DNA of 64,000 bases from DATMNI01 sp035570275 (GTDB lineage Bacteria; Acidobacteriota; Terriglobia; Bryobacterales; Bryobacteraceae). The stretch spans positions 35,328 to 99,327 of the forward strand of contig DATMNI010000466.1 of the NCBI GenBank assembly GCA_035570275.1, in the 5' to 3' direction. The position numbers and the translations under genes were made by a program. A model generated the notes under the pieces. That model saw nothing but the letters and a program-made list of their open reading frames with translations. It was not told the DNA's origin and ran no database searches. The stretch's first letter is position 1. Each line of letters opens with the position of its first letter. Positions 52,801 through 60,812 of the stretch are shown here, in pieces.

Positions 52801-53041
52801 GCTGCGCCCCATTCTGATGACATCCTTCGCGTTCATCCTCGGCGTTTTGCCGTTGGTGCTGGCCAGCGGCGCCAGTTCGGGCGCCCGCCGGTCGCTGGGC
52901 ACGGCGGTCTTCAGCGGCATGTTGACTGCGACTTTGCTGGCGGTCTTTATCGTCCCGGTGCTTTACGTGATCATTGAGAGCTTCGTGGAACGCCGCCGGC
53001 CCGCCGGCGCTTCCGCACCGGTTCCGGAGGCTGCCCAATGA
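49898..53041 (+). CDS. RND multidrug efflux pump (HAE1, AcrB type)
   Basis: 1047 residues, the normal HAE1 length. Starts MAKFFIDRPVFAMVIAIVIV with the first membrane helix. Two large periplasmic loops; the proton relay in helix 4, LAIGIVVDDAIVVVEAVQRH, has the two conserved Asp residues, and a Lys in the C-terminal half (IGLAAKNAILIVEFAKDSHE) completes the relay. Contains the HAE1 motif GRRxP-like features and the PAGFLPNEDQG loop. It exports amphiphilic drugs or solvents by proton antiport. Its stop overlaps the start of the outer-membrane gene. Confidence 0.97.
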   Translation: MAKFFIDRPVFAMVIAIVIVILGAVAIPGLPISAYPQVVPPSVQITATYLGGNAQDLEKTVAQPIEEQLVGLDGMLYYQSTSANNGQLVLTITFKLGTNADIAAVQTQNRVNVALPRLPPEVQRQGVTVKKVSTAFLMAVGLVASDDRYDALFLTNYAQINLVNQIGSLAGVGESRLSSQQVYSMRVWLNPDKMTELGITATDVSNAVQAQNRQNPAGAIGQAPSPSGTDFQYAVTAPGRLTDPSEFEDIVVRAQPDASLVRIRDIGHVELGAQTYSGFSRLNGKPSANVIVYLAPGANAVETADQVLKYVNSVKSSFPKGIDYVVPYNSTMFVRAAIKDVMLTLMEAIGLVLLVVFIFLQNWRATLIPLLTVPVAVIGTFAVFPLLGFSINITSMFGLVLAIGIVVDDAIVVVEAVQRHIDDGMSPKEATARAMEEVSAPVVAIAFILAAVFIPVAFIGGISGEIYKQFALTIAVSVLLSAFSALSLSPALAALLLRPRQKSTSWLSRPFAWFNSAFEFATNRYLSAVVMLIRRVALPVLVLCAVSLLTFGLFKRLPAGFLPNEDQGAFFVSMRLPDGASTDRADAAARKIESVIAKLPGVDTYFVLGGLDIATGTSNSNVATVIATLKPWEERHTAETQLDAILGAAQRGFAHVPEAFTFAFGLPPILGLSPTGGFQFMLEDRAGGDIATLARAADTLTAAARRRPELGTVISTFRPSVPGYSVNMDTDKLQTMGISLTDAYNTLQTFLGGLYVNDFNQFGHTWQVLLQAEPKFRDQPSSVGRFYVRNSSGDMVPLSTLASITPSGGPDVVYRYNRFRAIQLLGTPAPGYSSGQASTAMEEVAAASLPQGFGYEWTGTTYQEKQAQGNEGAIFGFAAVLVFLFLAALYESWSIPFAVLFALPLGMFGALAGVYLRSYPYDIYTQIGIVTLIGLAAKNAILIVEFAKDSHEQGKSVRDAAIEAAHLRLRPILMTSFAFILGVLPLVLASGASSGARRSLGTAVFSGMLTATLLAVFIVPVLYVIIESFVERRRPAGASAPVPEAAQ

Positions 53042-53069
53042 AGTGCGCCATCCCAATGAAGTACACCAT
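53034..53069 (+). repeat. 18-bp tandem duplication of the RND/OMF stop-start junction
   Basis: Units 53034-53051 and 53052-53069 (CCCAATGAAGT core) differ at two bases. The first holds the overlapping ATGA that ends the pump and starts the outer-membrane factor; the second supplies another in-frame Met. Confidence 0.85.
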
Positions 53070-54513
53070 AACCACGCGGACCATTCTGACTGTAAGCGTC
53101 CTGGCCCTCGCCGGCTGCACGGTGGGGCCTAACTACAGGCGTCCGCAACTCGCGCTGCCCGGCGATTTCCGCGGTGCGCCGCCCAGTGTACCCGCCGCTG
53201 CACCCCCCACTCCACCCAATGCCGCCGCGCCCGACCCGGCCGCCTCCCTCGCCGACACCAAGTGGCAGGATCTGTTTGCCGACCCCACCCTGAACCAGAT
53301 GGTCTCGACGGCCCTGGCGAATAATTTCGACCTGCGCATCGCCGCGGAGCGCGTGGAGCAAGCGCGCCAGCAACTCGGAATCACGCGCGCCAATCAGTAT
53401 CCCTTCGTGGATGCCCAGGCGGGCTTTACGGCGGCTCGCAGTTCCAGCATCGGCGCCAGTGGCGCGCTGGTGCCCGCGGGCACCAAGCTGAGCGATTCCT
53501 ACACTTCGCTGGGGGCGGCCCTTTCCTGGGAACTGGATGTCTGGGGCCGCCTGCGCCGGCTCACCGAAGCCGCGCGCGCCCGCTATCTGGCCAGCCAAGA
53601 AGGCCGCCGCGACGTGGCCGTTTCTCTGGTGTCCGACGTGATGGATGGCTACTTCCAACTGCTGGAACAGGATCTTGAGCTGGAGATCAGCCGCAAGACC
53701 CAGGGGATCGCCAAGGACAGCCTGAATCTGGTCGAATTGCGCCGACAGCGCGGCGCGGCCTCCGGTCTGGATGTTCGTCAGGCGGAGCAGTTGCTATACA
53801 CCGCGAGCGCGCAGAGCGCGGCCACCGAACGTGCGATCGCACAAAGCGAAGACCTGCTTAGCCTGCTGCAGGGCGCCGCCCCAGCAGTTCAGGCACGGGG
53901 GCGCAAGCTGGAAGAGATCCCCATTCCCGCGCAGATGCCGGCTGGCCCGCCCTCCGTTCTGCTGGAGCGCCGGCCCGATATCCGCGAAGCCGAGCAGAGC
54001 CTGGTGGCCGCCAACGCCGAAATCGGCGCCGCCCGCGCGCTGTACTTTCCGCAGCTTTCGCTGAGCGCGTTCGCCGGCGGGCAGAGCCGTTCGCTGCTGG
54101 AACTGGTCAGCGCGCCGGCGCGCGTCTACAGCGTCGCGCCCAGCGCCCTGCAGTCCATCTTTCACGCCGGACAGATTCGCAGCCAGGTGCGCTTCAGTGA
54201 GGCACAGCAGCGCGAGTTGCTGATCGCCTACCAGCGCTCCATTTATACCGCGCTCCGCGAGGTCTCCGACGCCCTGATCGGTTTCGACCGGCTGCGGGAG
54301 CAGCGCAGCCAGGAGGAGCAACTGGTGCGCACGTTGGAAGACACGGTGCGTCTCTCGGAACTGCGCTATAAGGGCGGCCTCGATAGCTACCTCCAGGTGC
54401 TGGACGCGCAGCGCAACCTCTTCAACGGCCAACTCACCCTGGCGCAATTGCGGCTGCAGGAACGCGTGTCTGTGGTGCAACTCTATCGTGCGCTGGGCGG
54501 CGGCTGGAGCTAA
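53038..54513 (+). CDS. Outer-membrane efflux lipoprotein (OprM/NodT type)
   Basis: 491 residues from the first ATG (GGAGG 7 bases upstream); a second in-frame Met is 6 codons on. Lipobox LAGC, then CTVGPNYRRP, typical for the NodT family. Two OEP repeats: ANNFDLRIAAERVEQARQQL, SLGAALSWELDVWGRLRRLT and GAASGLDVRQAEQLLY; then ERRPDIREAEQSLVAANAEI and GGLDSYLQVLDAQRNLFN. It forms the trimeric outer-membrane channel of the pump. Last gene of the operon. Confidence 0.95.
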   Translation: MKCAIPMKYTITTRTILTVSVLALAGCTVGPNYRRPQLALPGDFRGAPPSVPAAAPPTPPNAAAPDPAASLADTKWQDLFADPTLNQMVSTALANNFDLRIAAERVEQARQQLGITRANQYPFVDAQAGFTAARSSSIGASGALVPAGTKLSDSYTSLGAALSWELDVWGRLRRLTEAARARYLASQEGRRDVAVSLVSDVMDGYFQLLEQDLELEISRKTQGIAKDSLNLVELRRQRGAASGLDVRQAEQLLYTASAQSAATERAIAQSEDLLSLLQGAAPAVQARGRKLEEIPIPAQMPAGPPSVLLERRPDIREAEQSLVAANAEIGAARALYFPQLSLSAFAGGQSRSLLELVSAPARVYSVAPSALQSIFHAGQIRSQVRFSEAQQRELLIAYQRSIYTALREVSDALIGFDRLREQRSQEEQLVRTLEDTVRLSELRYKGGLDSYLQVLDAQRNLFNGQLTLAQLRLQERVSVVQLYRALGGGWS

Positions 54514-54679
54514 CCCCCGCTCGTATGGAATGGGGCCCCACGGTTTGCCGGATCTATCCGGTTGTGGACGGAAGGGGCGTTTATCAGGAGGAATCGGGTA
54601 CCATATCAATTGGTGCATTGCGCCGTCTGACGGTTGGCGGCTCAGAACCTGACAAAAATGCTCTTCATCGGAGAATCAA

Positions 54680-55393
54680 ATGCGGAAGAACAATATCAGC
54701 ATCACAGCGTTAGCATTCGTTATTTCGATTCTTTTCCTCTGGCCGGCCTGTGCACGAGCGCAAACTGCGAAGGCTCCCTATCCGGTCATGGCTCCTCTCG
54801 ACCAGTATTTGATTCCGGACGAGAAGGCTGAGATAGCGCTGGCCCGGAGTTCCGCTCCGGCATCGATTTCGGATGCAGCCGAAGTGATGGCCCTGCGACG
54901 GGACGGCTACGCAACTGCCGTGAAGGGCTCGAATGGCTTCGTCTGCATCGTCGAGCGATCCTGGGGGAAGGCGACCGATGACCCGGAATTCTGGAACCCT
55001 AAGGTCCGCGCCCCGCATTGCTTCAATCCGGCAGCCTCAAGGACCTTTCTGCCCATCTTTCTGAAGAAAACCAAACTTGTGCTGGCGGGAAAATCGAAAG
55101 CACAGATCCTCGCGGCTACTACGTCCGCATTGGAAAAGAGAGAACTACCCGCGCTGGCTCCGGGAGCGATGTGCTACATGATGGCGAAGCAGCAGTACCT
55201 GAACGACGACGGCTTGAGCTGGCATCCCCATCTCATGTTTTTCGTTTCGGGTGATGCCGTGAAAAGCTGGGGAGCCAATCTGCCTGGCTCGCCGGTGATA
55301 GCGGGGGACGATCCGGAAGAACGGGTGACCGTCTTCATGGTTGTGGCCGGCACCTGGTCCGATGGGACGCCGGGACCATCCACAATGCACTGA
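54680..55393 (+). CDS. Hypothetical exported protein
   Basis: 237 residues. Signal peptide ALAFVISILFLWPACARAQT. The mature domain is not recognised: DQYLIPDEKAEIALARSSAP, DGYATAVKGSNGFVCIVERS, FWNPKVRAPHCFNPAASRTF, GAMCYMMAKQQYLNDDG and WHPHLMFFVSGDAVKSWGAN. Four Cys residues may form disulfides. Similar standalone proteins occur in Acidobacteria and other soil bacteria; the function is unknown. It is monocistronic. Confidence 0.8.
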   Translation: MRKNNISITALAFVISILFLWPACARAQTAKAPYPVMAPLDQYLIPDEKAEIALARSSAPASISDAAEVMALRRDGYATAVKGSNGFVCIVERSWGKATDDPEFWNPKVRAPHCFNPAASRTFLPIFLKKTKLVLAGKSKAQILAATTSALEKRELPALAPGAMCYMMAKQQYLNDDGLSWHPHLMFFVSGDAVKSWGANLPGSPVIAGDDPEERVTVFMVVAGTWSDGTPGPSTMH

Positions 55394-55794
55394 CGGCAAT
55401 TCGATTCGAGTTTGCCAAGCGTCTCTCAGCTATGACTGGCAAGGGGCCAACAGAACCAAGGAAGCCCGAGCGCGAATGATGCCACAGCATTTGGCCTTTT
55501 CAAAGCTCCCGAGATATGGACGTTCGAGCCGATCACTCCCGAAAAGTCGGCTTGTGGACGCTAGTGTGGTCGTGGCGGTTTGGCACCAAGCCGCGACCCG
55601 TTTGCTCGCTTTGCGTAACTGCCAAGGGTGGTACACGGTTCCTACTGCGAAATCCCCTTCGCTCCAGCAAACGCCCAGGTAGTCCGCGTTCTGGGAAGTT
55701 GGAACCAACGCCGGCCCCGAGACCAGATTGCGCGGCCGAAGTCATTTTTTAACGACGGCCTGATCTTGACGCCTGTGCCAGGCACCGGCACCGG
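55394..55794. other. Intergenic stretch without a supported gene
   Basis: 400 bp after the exported protein. Several short frames read through on both strands but none has a start signal or protein-like composition. Followed by two hairpins at 55795-55873. Confidence 0.4.
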
Positions 55795-55818
55795 AAACCG
55801 CCGCCACCACGGCGGTTT
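55795..55818. terminator. Hairpin with AAACCGCC/GGCGGTTT stem
   Basis: Stem AAACCGCC (55795-55802) and GGCGGTTT (55811-55818) with an 8-base loop, followed on the plus strand by TTA. It may end plus-strand transcription from 54680; the T tract is short, so strength is doubtful. Nearly the same stem repeats at 55848. Confidence 0.5.
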
Positions 55819-55838
55819 TATCACGTAAGTGATTGGTT

Positions 55839-55873
55839 CTACGTTAAGAAACCGCCGTAGCCCCGGCGGTTTC
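55839..55873 (-). terminator. Rho-independent terminator of the CocE-type gene
   Basis: Stem GAAACCGCCG (55848-55857) and CGGCGGTTTC (55864-55873), loop of 6, overlapping the stop codon of the minus-strand gene. On the minus strand it is followed by TTAACG after TTTC. Together with the first hairpin this makes a convergent terminator region. Confidence 0.6.
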
Positions 55874-57833
55874 ACTTTTGCCCGGCGATGGAGATCTGAA
55901 TTCTGGACCCGTCCGCGCCACCGAAATACACGCGCTGCGTGGCCTTCACGAAGTCGCCCGCCAAAGCTTTCGGAATCTCCAGGAACTTCTGCGGATTGCG
56001 GTCGGTCAACGGGAACCAGGAGCTTTGGACCTGCACCATGATGCGATGCCCCGGCCGGAACGTGTGCGCCACATCCGGCATGCGGAACGCGATGTGGTCG
56101 GGCTTGCCTGGTTCAAACGCAACCGGCTTTTCGAAACCGCGGCGGAACTTTCCGCGGAAGGGCTCGCCGCGCACCAACTGCTGATACCCGCCCATTGGAA
56201 CCGCGTTGGCGTTCGCCGCCGCGCCCGCCTGACCGGCTTGACCCGCTTGGCCCGCCAGGCCTGCTGGCCCGCCGTAGTCCGGGTAGTCGCCCGGATAGAC
56301 GTCGATCAGCTTGACCACGAAGTCGGCATCGGTTCCCGTGGTCGAAACCTTGAGATCCACCGCCACTGGCCCGAAGACCGCCACATCGCCTTCGAGCGGC
56401 GGCGTCCTGAAGACCAGCACATCCGTGCGCGAAGCCGCGAAGCGCTGGTCGTCGGTCATGTAGTCCGGGCGCATCCCCAGCACCACGCGGCTCAGGTAGG
56501 GAACCGGTTTGGCCGGGTCCGAGATGTACTCGCCAAAGCTCTGGCTCGCCGGCTGCTGCCAGGAGAGTTTGCCCTGCCCATCCAAAAACAGGGTCTTGGG
56601 CGCGGCGGTTCCGGGCGGCCAGGCGTCGAAGCGTCGCCATTGGTTGACGCCGGTTTCGAAGACCCAGGCCTTGGGGAACTGCCCGTCGCCTTTGCCCTTC
56701 AGATGATACAGGAAAAACGGGAACTCAATTCGCTCCCGGAAGTAAAGCCCGGTCTTGGCGCCGAAATGCACGTTGCCCACCTGGTCGCCATCGCCGCGTG
56801 CAAAGCCGCCATGCGTCCACGGACCCATCACCAGCATGTTCACCGCCGGCGGCGAGTTTTTTTCCATGAACTCGAAGGTGCGCAGCGGGCCTTGCAAATC
56901 TTCGGCGTCAAACCAGCCGCCCACCACCATCACCGCCGGCTTGACGCCTTTCAGATGCTTCCAGATGGAGCGCGATTGCCACAACTCGTCATACGCCGTG
57001 TGCTCGATGTTCTGAATCCAGTACGGATTCTTGTGCTGGAAGTATTTCTCGTCGGCGTTGGCCAGTGAGCCCATGGCCAGGAAGAATTCGTAGCCATCGG
57101 GCGTGCCGTAGGCGAACGGCAAAGCCGGCGGCGGCGGCCCGGGCTCGCCTGAGCGCGGCACGAACCCCATGTAGAAGCCGAAATTGGCCGCCAGCATAAA
57201 CGCGCCGTTGTGAAAGTTGTCGTCGCCCAGGTAGTAATCGGTCACCGGAGCCTGCGGCGAGACTACCACCAGCGCCGGGTGCGCGTCGATCATGCCGGCA
57301 CTCGCATAAAACCCGGGCTGCGAGATGCCCCACATCCCCACCTTGCCTGCGTTGCCCGGAACGTGTTTGACCAGCCAGTCGATGGTGTCGTAAGTGTCGG
57401 TGCTCTCGTCGGTATCTTGCGGCCCGCTTTTGACCGGCTTGTGCGGGCGGATGTTCACGAACTCGCCTTCGCTCATGTACCGGCCGCGGACGTCCTGATA
57501 GACGAAGATGAACTTCTCGCGCGCGAAGAAATCCGAAGGCCCCAGCCCCTCGCGGTACTGATCGGCGCCGTACAGCCGCACGGTGTACGGCGTGCGGGTC
57601 ATCATGATGGGGTAGGTCCGGTTGTCCGTGAAGACGTCCTTGGGCACGTAAACCGAGGTGAAAAGCTTCACGCCGTCGCGCATGGGGACGCGGTACTCGA
57701 ACTTGGTGTAATTCTCGCGGACATAGGCGGGACCCGGAGTGCCGGTAAGCGCCGCGTTCTGCGCCCCGGCCCGTGGCAAAAAGCCCGCCTGCATGGCGAG
57801 AAACAGGAGAAACGGAATGCCGAGCGTGGTCAT
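55872..57833 (-). CDS. CocE/NonD-family hydrolase (X-Pro dipeptidyl-peptidase S15 domain)
   Basis: 653 residues. Signal-like N-terminus GIPFLLFLAMQAGFLPRAGA. The hydrolase domain holds YVPKDVFTDNRTYPIMMTRT, QDVRGRYMSEGEF, the nucleophile elbow GMWGISQPGFYAS with the catalytic Ser, and the later acid and His (VVGGWFDAEDLQ, GPWTHGGFARGD). The C-terminal jelly-roll PepX domain ends with GHRIMVQVQSSWFPLTDRNP and a GQAGQAGQAG low-complexity insert. Such enzymes hydrolyse esters, beta-lactam-like or peptide substrates. Confidence 0.9.
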   Translation of the reverse strand: MTTLGIPFLLFLAMQAGFLPRAGAQNAALTGTPGPAYVRENYTKFEYRVPMRDGVKLFTSVYVPKDVFTDNRTYPIMMTRTPYTVRLYGADQYREGLGPSDFFAREKFIFVYQDVRGRYMSEGEFVNIRPHKPVKSGPQDTDESTDTYDTIDWLVKHVPGNAGKVGMWGISQPGFYASAGMIDAHPALVVVSPQAPVTDYYLGDDNFHNGAFMLAANFGFYMGFVPRSGEPGPPPPALPFAYGTPDGYEFFLAMGSLANADEKYFQHKNPYWIQNIEHTAYDELWQSRSIWKHLKGVKPAVMVVGGWFDAEDLQGPLRTFEFMEKNSPPAVNMLVMGPWTHGGFARGDGDQVGNVHFGAKTGLYFRERIEFPFFLYHLKGKGDGQFPKAWVFETGVNQWRRFDAWPPGTAAPKTLFLDGQGKLSWQQPASQSFGEYISDPAKPVPYLSRVVLGMRPDYMTDDQRFAASRTDVLVFRTPPLEGDVAVFGPVAVDLKVSTTGTDADFVVKLIDVYPGDYPDYGGPAGLAGQAGQAGQAGAAANANAVPMGGYQQLVRGEPFRGKFRRGFEKPVAFEPGKPDHIAFRMPDVAHTFRPGHRIMVQVQSSWFPLTDRNPQKFLEIPKALAGDFVKATQRVYFGGADGSRIQISIAGQK

Positions 57834-58078
57834 CTGCGGAGTTTAGCAGAGCCGCCGCACGGCTGGAATGCGATTCGGCAGCGTGGCAACTGCCGGTGCA
57901 AACCCGCAAACCCCGCATACCCCAGGCCGTCGGCAAACCGATCGGCTGGGGCGAATCCGACCCCGGCTCAGGCCGCCGTTGTCCGTAACGATGCCGTTGT
58001 CGATCAGCGCCCCCGCGCGGAGATGATCGACCGGATTTTCGGCCCCGTTACGGCGACTTGATAAGATGATCAGTGCCC

Positions 58079-58414
58079 ATGGGCGCCACCACGCTTCCAT
58101 CCTTCGCGGAGTTCAAACAATTGCCCGCCGAGCCCGGCAAGCTGGAGTTGCTCGACCAACCGGGCTCCGAATCCTTCGAGGGTGCGCCGGCACTGGCTGT
58201 CGAAGTCGTCTCGGAGTCCAACACCGCCGAGGCAATGAATCGCAAGGTGAAGACCTATCTCGCCAACGGTGGCATTGAGGTGTGGGTCGTGTATCCAAAC
58301 ACGCGTTGCGTTTGGGTATTCCGGAAGGGCCATGCCGAAGAGTTTCGCAGCCTCTTACGCTGCACCGCGATGGTTGACCTGCAGTTCGATTTCGACTGGG
58401 TATTCGCCCTGTGA
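58079..58414 (+). CDS. Uma2-family endonuclease-like protein, internally shortened
   Basis: 111 residues from the ATG at 58079, or 113 from a GTG at 58073. Starts like Uma2/DUF820 (FAEFKQLPAEPGKLELLDQP) and jumps straight to the late part ALAVEVVSESNTAEAMNRKV, then YLANGGIEVWVVYPN. Full-length members have about 180-190 residues; the middle that includes the first PD-(D/E)xK strands is missing, so it is probably inactive. Its stop overlaps the GTG of the GNAT gene (GTGA). Confidence 0.7.
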   Translation: MGATTLPSFAEFKQLPAEPGKLELLDQPGSESFEGAPALAVEVVSESNTAEAMNRKVKTYLANGGIEVWVVYPNTRCVWVFRKGHAEEFRSLLRCTAMVDLQFDFDWVFAL

Positions 58415-58857
58415 GTGAAATCGTTATCCGCGAGGCCACCGAATCGGACTTGCCCGCGATCCTGCAGGCCTATGTCAGCGCTGGAATCGACGGGGGCCAG
58501 TCGTTCACCGTGGAGGAGGCCCGCGAGCACTTTTCGCGCTTTCGGGACTATCCGAATTACCGCGTGTTTGTGGCCCTGGAAAGGGGAAAATTCGCCGGCA
58601 CCTACGCGCTGCTGATTCTCGACAATCTGGCGAAACGCGGTGCCCGCACCGGCATCGTGGAAGACGTGGCCGTGCTGCCGGAGTGCCAGGGCCGCGGCGT
58701 GGGGCGCGCTCTGATAGAGCACGCCCGCGCCGAGTGCCGCGCCGGCGGCTGCTACAAGCTGGCGCTGTCCAGCAACCTGAAGCGCGAAGGCGCGCACCAG
58801 TTCTACGAGGCCCTGGGCTTCGAACGCCACGGTTACAGCTTCGTCATTCGGCCCTAG
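58411..58857 (+). CDS. GNAT-family N-acetyltransferase
   Basis: 148 residues from a GTG that overlaps the upstream stop. GNAT pattern: REATESDLPAILQAYVSAGI, YALLILDNLAKRGARTGIVE, the acetyl-CoA loop VLPECQGRGVGRALIEHARA and the terminal ALGFERHGYSF. It transfers an acetyl group to an amine; the substrate is unknown. Confidence 0.9.
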   Translation: MSEIVIREATESDLPAILQAYVSAGIDGGQSFTVEEAREHFSRFRDYPNYRVFVALERGKFAGTYALLILDNLAKRGARTGIVEDVAVLPECQGRGVGRALIEHARAECRAGGCYKLALSSNLKREGAHQFYEALGFERHGYSFVIRP

Positions 58858-58962
58858 CCGGTCACCTGGTTTTAACCAATTGCGCTTTCGCCGCCTGCGG
58901 TACCGCCGCGGCATAACAACCTGGCCCGCCAACGCGTGCGCGGGTTATCGTGGAGATAGATC

Positions 58963-59568
58963 ATGCACAAGGCCATCATTTTCGACCTGGGTAAAGTTCT
59001 GATTCATTTCGATTTCAAACGAGGCTACCGCGCGCTGGAGGGGCTCTGCCCGTACTCCGCCGCCGAGATTCACCGGCGCATCGGGCGGACCGACCTGGTG
59101 GAGCGCTTCGAAACCGGGCTGGTGGAGCCGCGGGATTTCGTCGAGCAGTTCTCGCGCATTCTGGACTTGCACCTGGAATACGACCGTTTCTGCGAAATCT
59201 GGAGTTGCATCTTTACCGAAGCCCTGATTCCCGAGAGTCTGCTCGAAGGCTTGGCGGCGCGATACCGGCTGCTGCTGCTTTCGAACACCAACGCGCTGCA
59301 TTTCGCCGTGCTGCGGAAGAACTACAACTACCTGCTGCGCCATTTCCATGACCTGATCTTGTCCTACGAGGTCCGTGTCATGAAGCCGCAACCCGAGATC
59401 TACCGGGAGGCGCTGGAGCGGGCGGAGTGTCTTCCCCGTGAGTGCTTCTATACGGACGATATCGCCGATTACGTGGAAGCTGCCCGACAAATGGGGATTG
59501 ATGCGGTGCAGTTTGAATCGCGGGAGCAGATCGAGAGGGAGATGCGGGTTCGGGGAATCTCCTGGTAG
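58963..59568 (+). CDS. HAD-superfamily hydrolase (HAD-IA type)
   Basis: 201 residues from an ATG 6 bases after GGAGATAG. Motif I FDLGKVLIHFD with the nucleophile Asp, motif II LLLLSNTNALHF, motif III Lys in VMKPQPEIYREALE and motif IV FYTDDIADYVEAA. A helical cap domain about 20-90. Phosphatase or haloacid-dehalogenase-like activity; the substrate is unknown. Confidence 0.9.
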   Translation: MHKAIIFDLGKVLIHFDFKRGYRALEGLCPYSAAEIHRRIGRTDLVERFETGLVEPRDFVEQFSRILDLHLEYDRFCEIWSCIFTEALIPESLLEGLAARYRLLLLSNTNALHFAVLRKNYNYLLRHFHDLILSYEVRVMKPQPEIYREALERAECLPRECFYTDDIADYVEAARQMGIDAVQFESREQIEREMRVRGISW

Positions 59569-59604
59569 AAAGCCCTGCTTAGAAATAGGCTAAGAAACCC
59601 TGAC

Positions 59605-59636
59605 AAAAAACCCGGACGCCACGAAAGCGCCCGGGC
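59605..59636 (-). terminator. Rho-independent terminator of the 59693 gene
   Basis: On the minus strand a CCCGGGCGC...GCGTCCGGG stem (59611-59635, one mismatch) is followed by six Ts (59610-59605). It lies 57 bp past the stop codon at 59693. Confidence 0.75.
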
Positions 59637-59692
59637 AAGGAGTCCCCGCAACCGGCCCGGAGAGGCAGGTTGCCGGGAGTGGAGGAGCTTAT

Positions 59693-60664
59693 TTACGCCA
59701 ACAGCCCGCCGTGGCCGAGGCTGGCGATTTCCCAACCGGTCACGTGATAACGCGCCAGCAGCGGCGGCAACACCAGGTCAACCACGTTCGGTTTGGCCGA
59801 CCGGAAGCAACCAGGCGCGGAAATAATCGGCACTTCATCTTTGTACGCCATCAGGAGCAGATTGCCGGGTTCCACCGGCGCCAGGAAGCGCTCTACCTGC
59901 GCGCCCACCTTGATCATTGCCTGGCCAATTACATCTTCCGGACCCGCCGGCGCCGTGGTGGATGCCACCAGGATCGTGCATGGCTTGGATCTCAAGAGAT
60001 GTTGCAGGCAACGGGCCACCGAATTCTCATCTTCCGTGCAGGCCAATACAAAATTTGCGTTGACGCCGAACCGCTCCAGGCGCTGGCGCATGATGTTTTC
60101 AAACAATTGGCGGGCGCGCTCACCGCTTACGGGATCGGTGTAGAGAACGCCGATACTCGGGGCGCGGACGGGCCGGGCTTGCAGGATCGGTCCCCGATCC
60201 TTGAGGATCCCGAGAATTGCGTCCAACTGATCCTTGGCGACCGCGAATGGCGCGCTCTTGACGGTGGCAATTCGTTGGCCGGCAACGGCGTAGCTGAAAT
60301 TCAGCGAAGTCGCGATGACCACGCTGGCGGGGCAGTTGATCTGTTTCAGCAGCTCGTCATCCACTAAGACGCAGCAGTTTTCCGTGGCCAACAGGTTGGC
60401 ACGACCGCCCGCGGCGAGCCGGATCTCGAAGCTTCCGCATCCCATCTCGCTGGCCACCGCGCAGACCGCAGCGTCCTCGCCCACCTCGCCTTCCTCCAAT
60501 TCGGTGACCCAAATGCTTTCCATGCCTTCGGATTCCAATACCCGAATATCTTCATCACTGATGACATGGCCCTTGGCCAGCAGCTTTTTGCCGCCCGGCC
60601 GGAAAACGGTGCAACAAAGGACCCGTCCAGTTGAGGATTTCACATCAACCGTTTGCGCTCTCAT
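59693..60664 (-). CDS. Molybdopterin-binding-like protein (MoeA/MogA-type domain)
   Basis: 323 residues from the ATG at 60664 (GAGG 6 bases upstream). The N-terminus (GKKLLAKGHVISDEDIRVLE) resembles a MoeA-type domain: LLAKGHVISDEDI matches the GxxLxxGhxIxxxDi pattern seen at MoeA N-termini. The C-terminal half (APSIGVLYTDPVSGERARQL, CTILVASTTAPAGPEDVIGQ) fits the MogA/CinA-like fold that binds molybdopterin, where the classical GGTG motif is STTAP here. It could take part in cofactor insertion for the molybdoenzyme at 9040 or another. Monocistronic. Confidence 0.8.
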   Translation of the reverse strand: MRAQTVDVKSSTGRVLCCTVFRPGGKKLLAKGHVISDEDIRVLESEGMESIWVTELEEGEVGEDAAVCAVASEMGCGSFEIRLAAGGRANLLATENCCVLVDDELLKQINCPASVVIATSLNFSYAVAGQRIATVKSAPFAVAKDQLDAILGILKDRGPILQARPVRAPSIGVLYTDPVSGERARQLFENIMRQRLERFGVNANFVLACTEDENSVARCLQHLLRSKPCTILVASTTAPAGPEDVIGQAMIKVGAQVERFLAPVEPGNLLLMAYKDEVPIISAPGCFRSAKPNVVDLVLPPLLARYHVTGWEIASLGHGGLLA

Positions 60665-60812
60665 GTTCGCCTCACAAGAAGTAGGATCTAAATCGGAGTT
60701 AAGACTCTGTATTCCTAAATACGAGTCTACATCCAATTGCCGGCTCATGCGTAGACTTTTTCTCCGGTCTTTTGCGGGTAGTGTCCGAAGACCCTACAAT
60801 GGGGGGTAGCGG

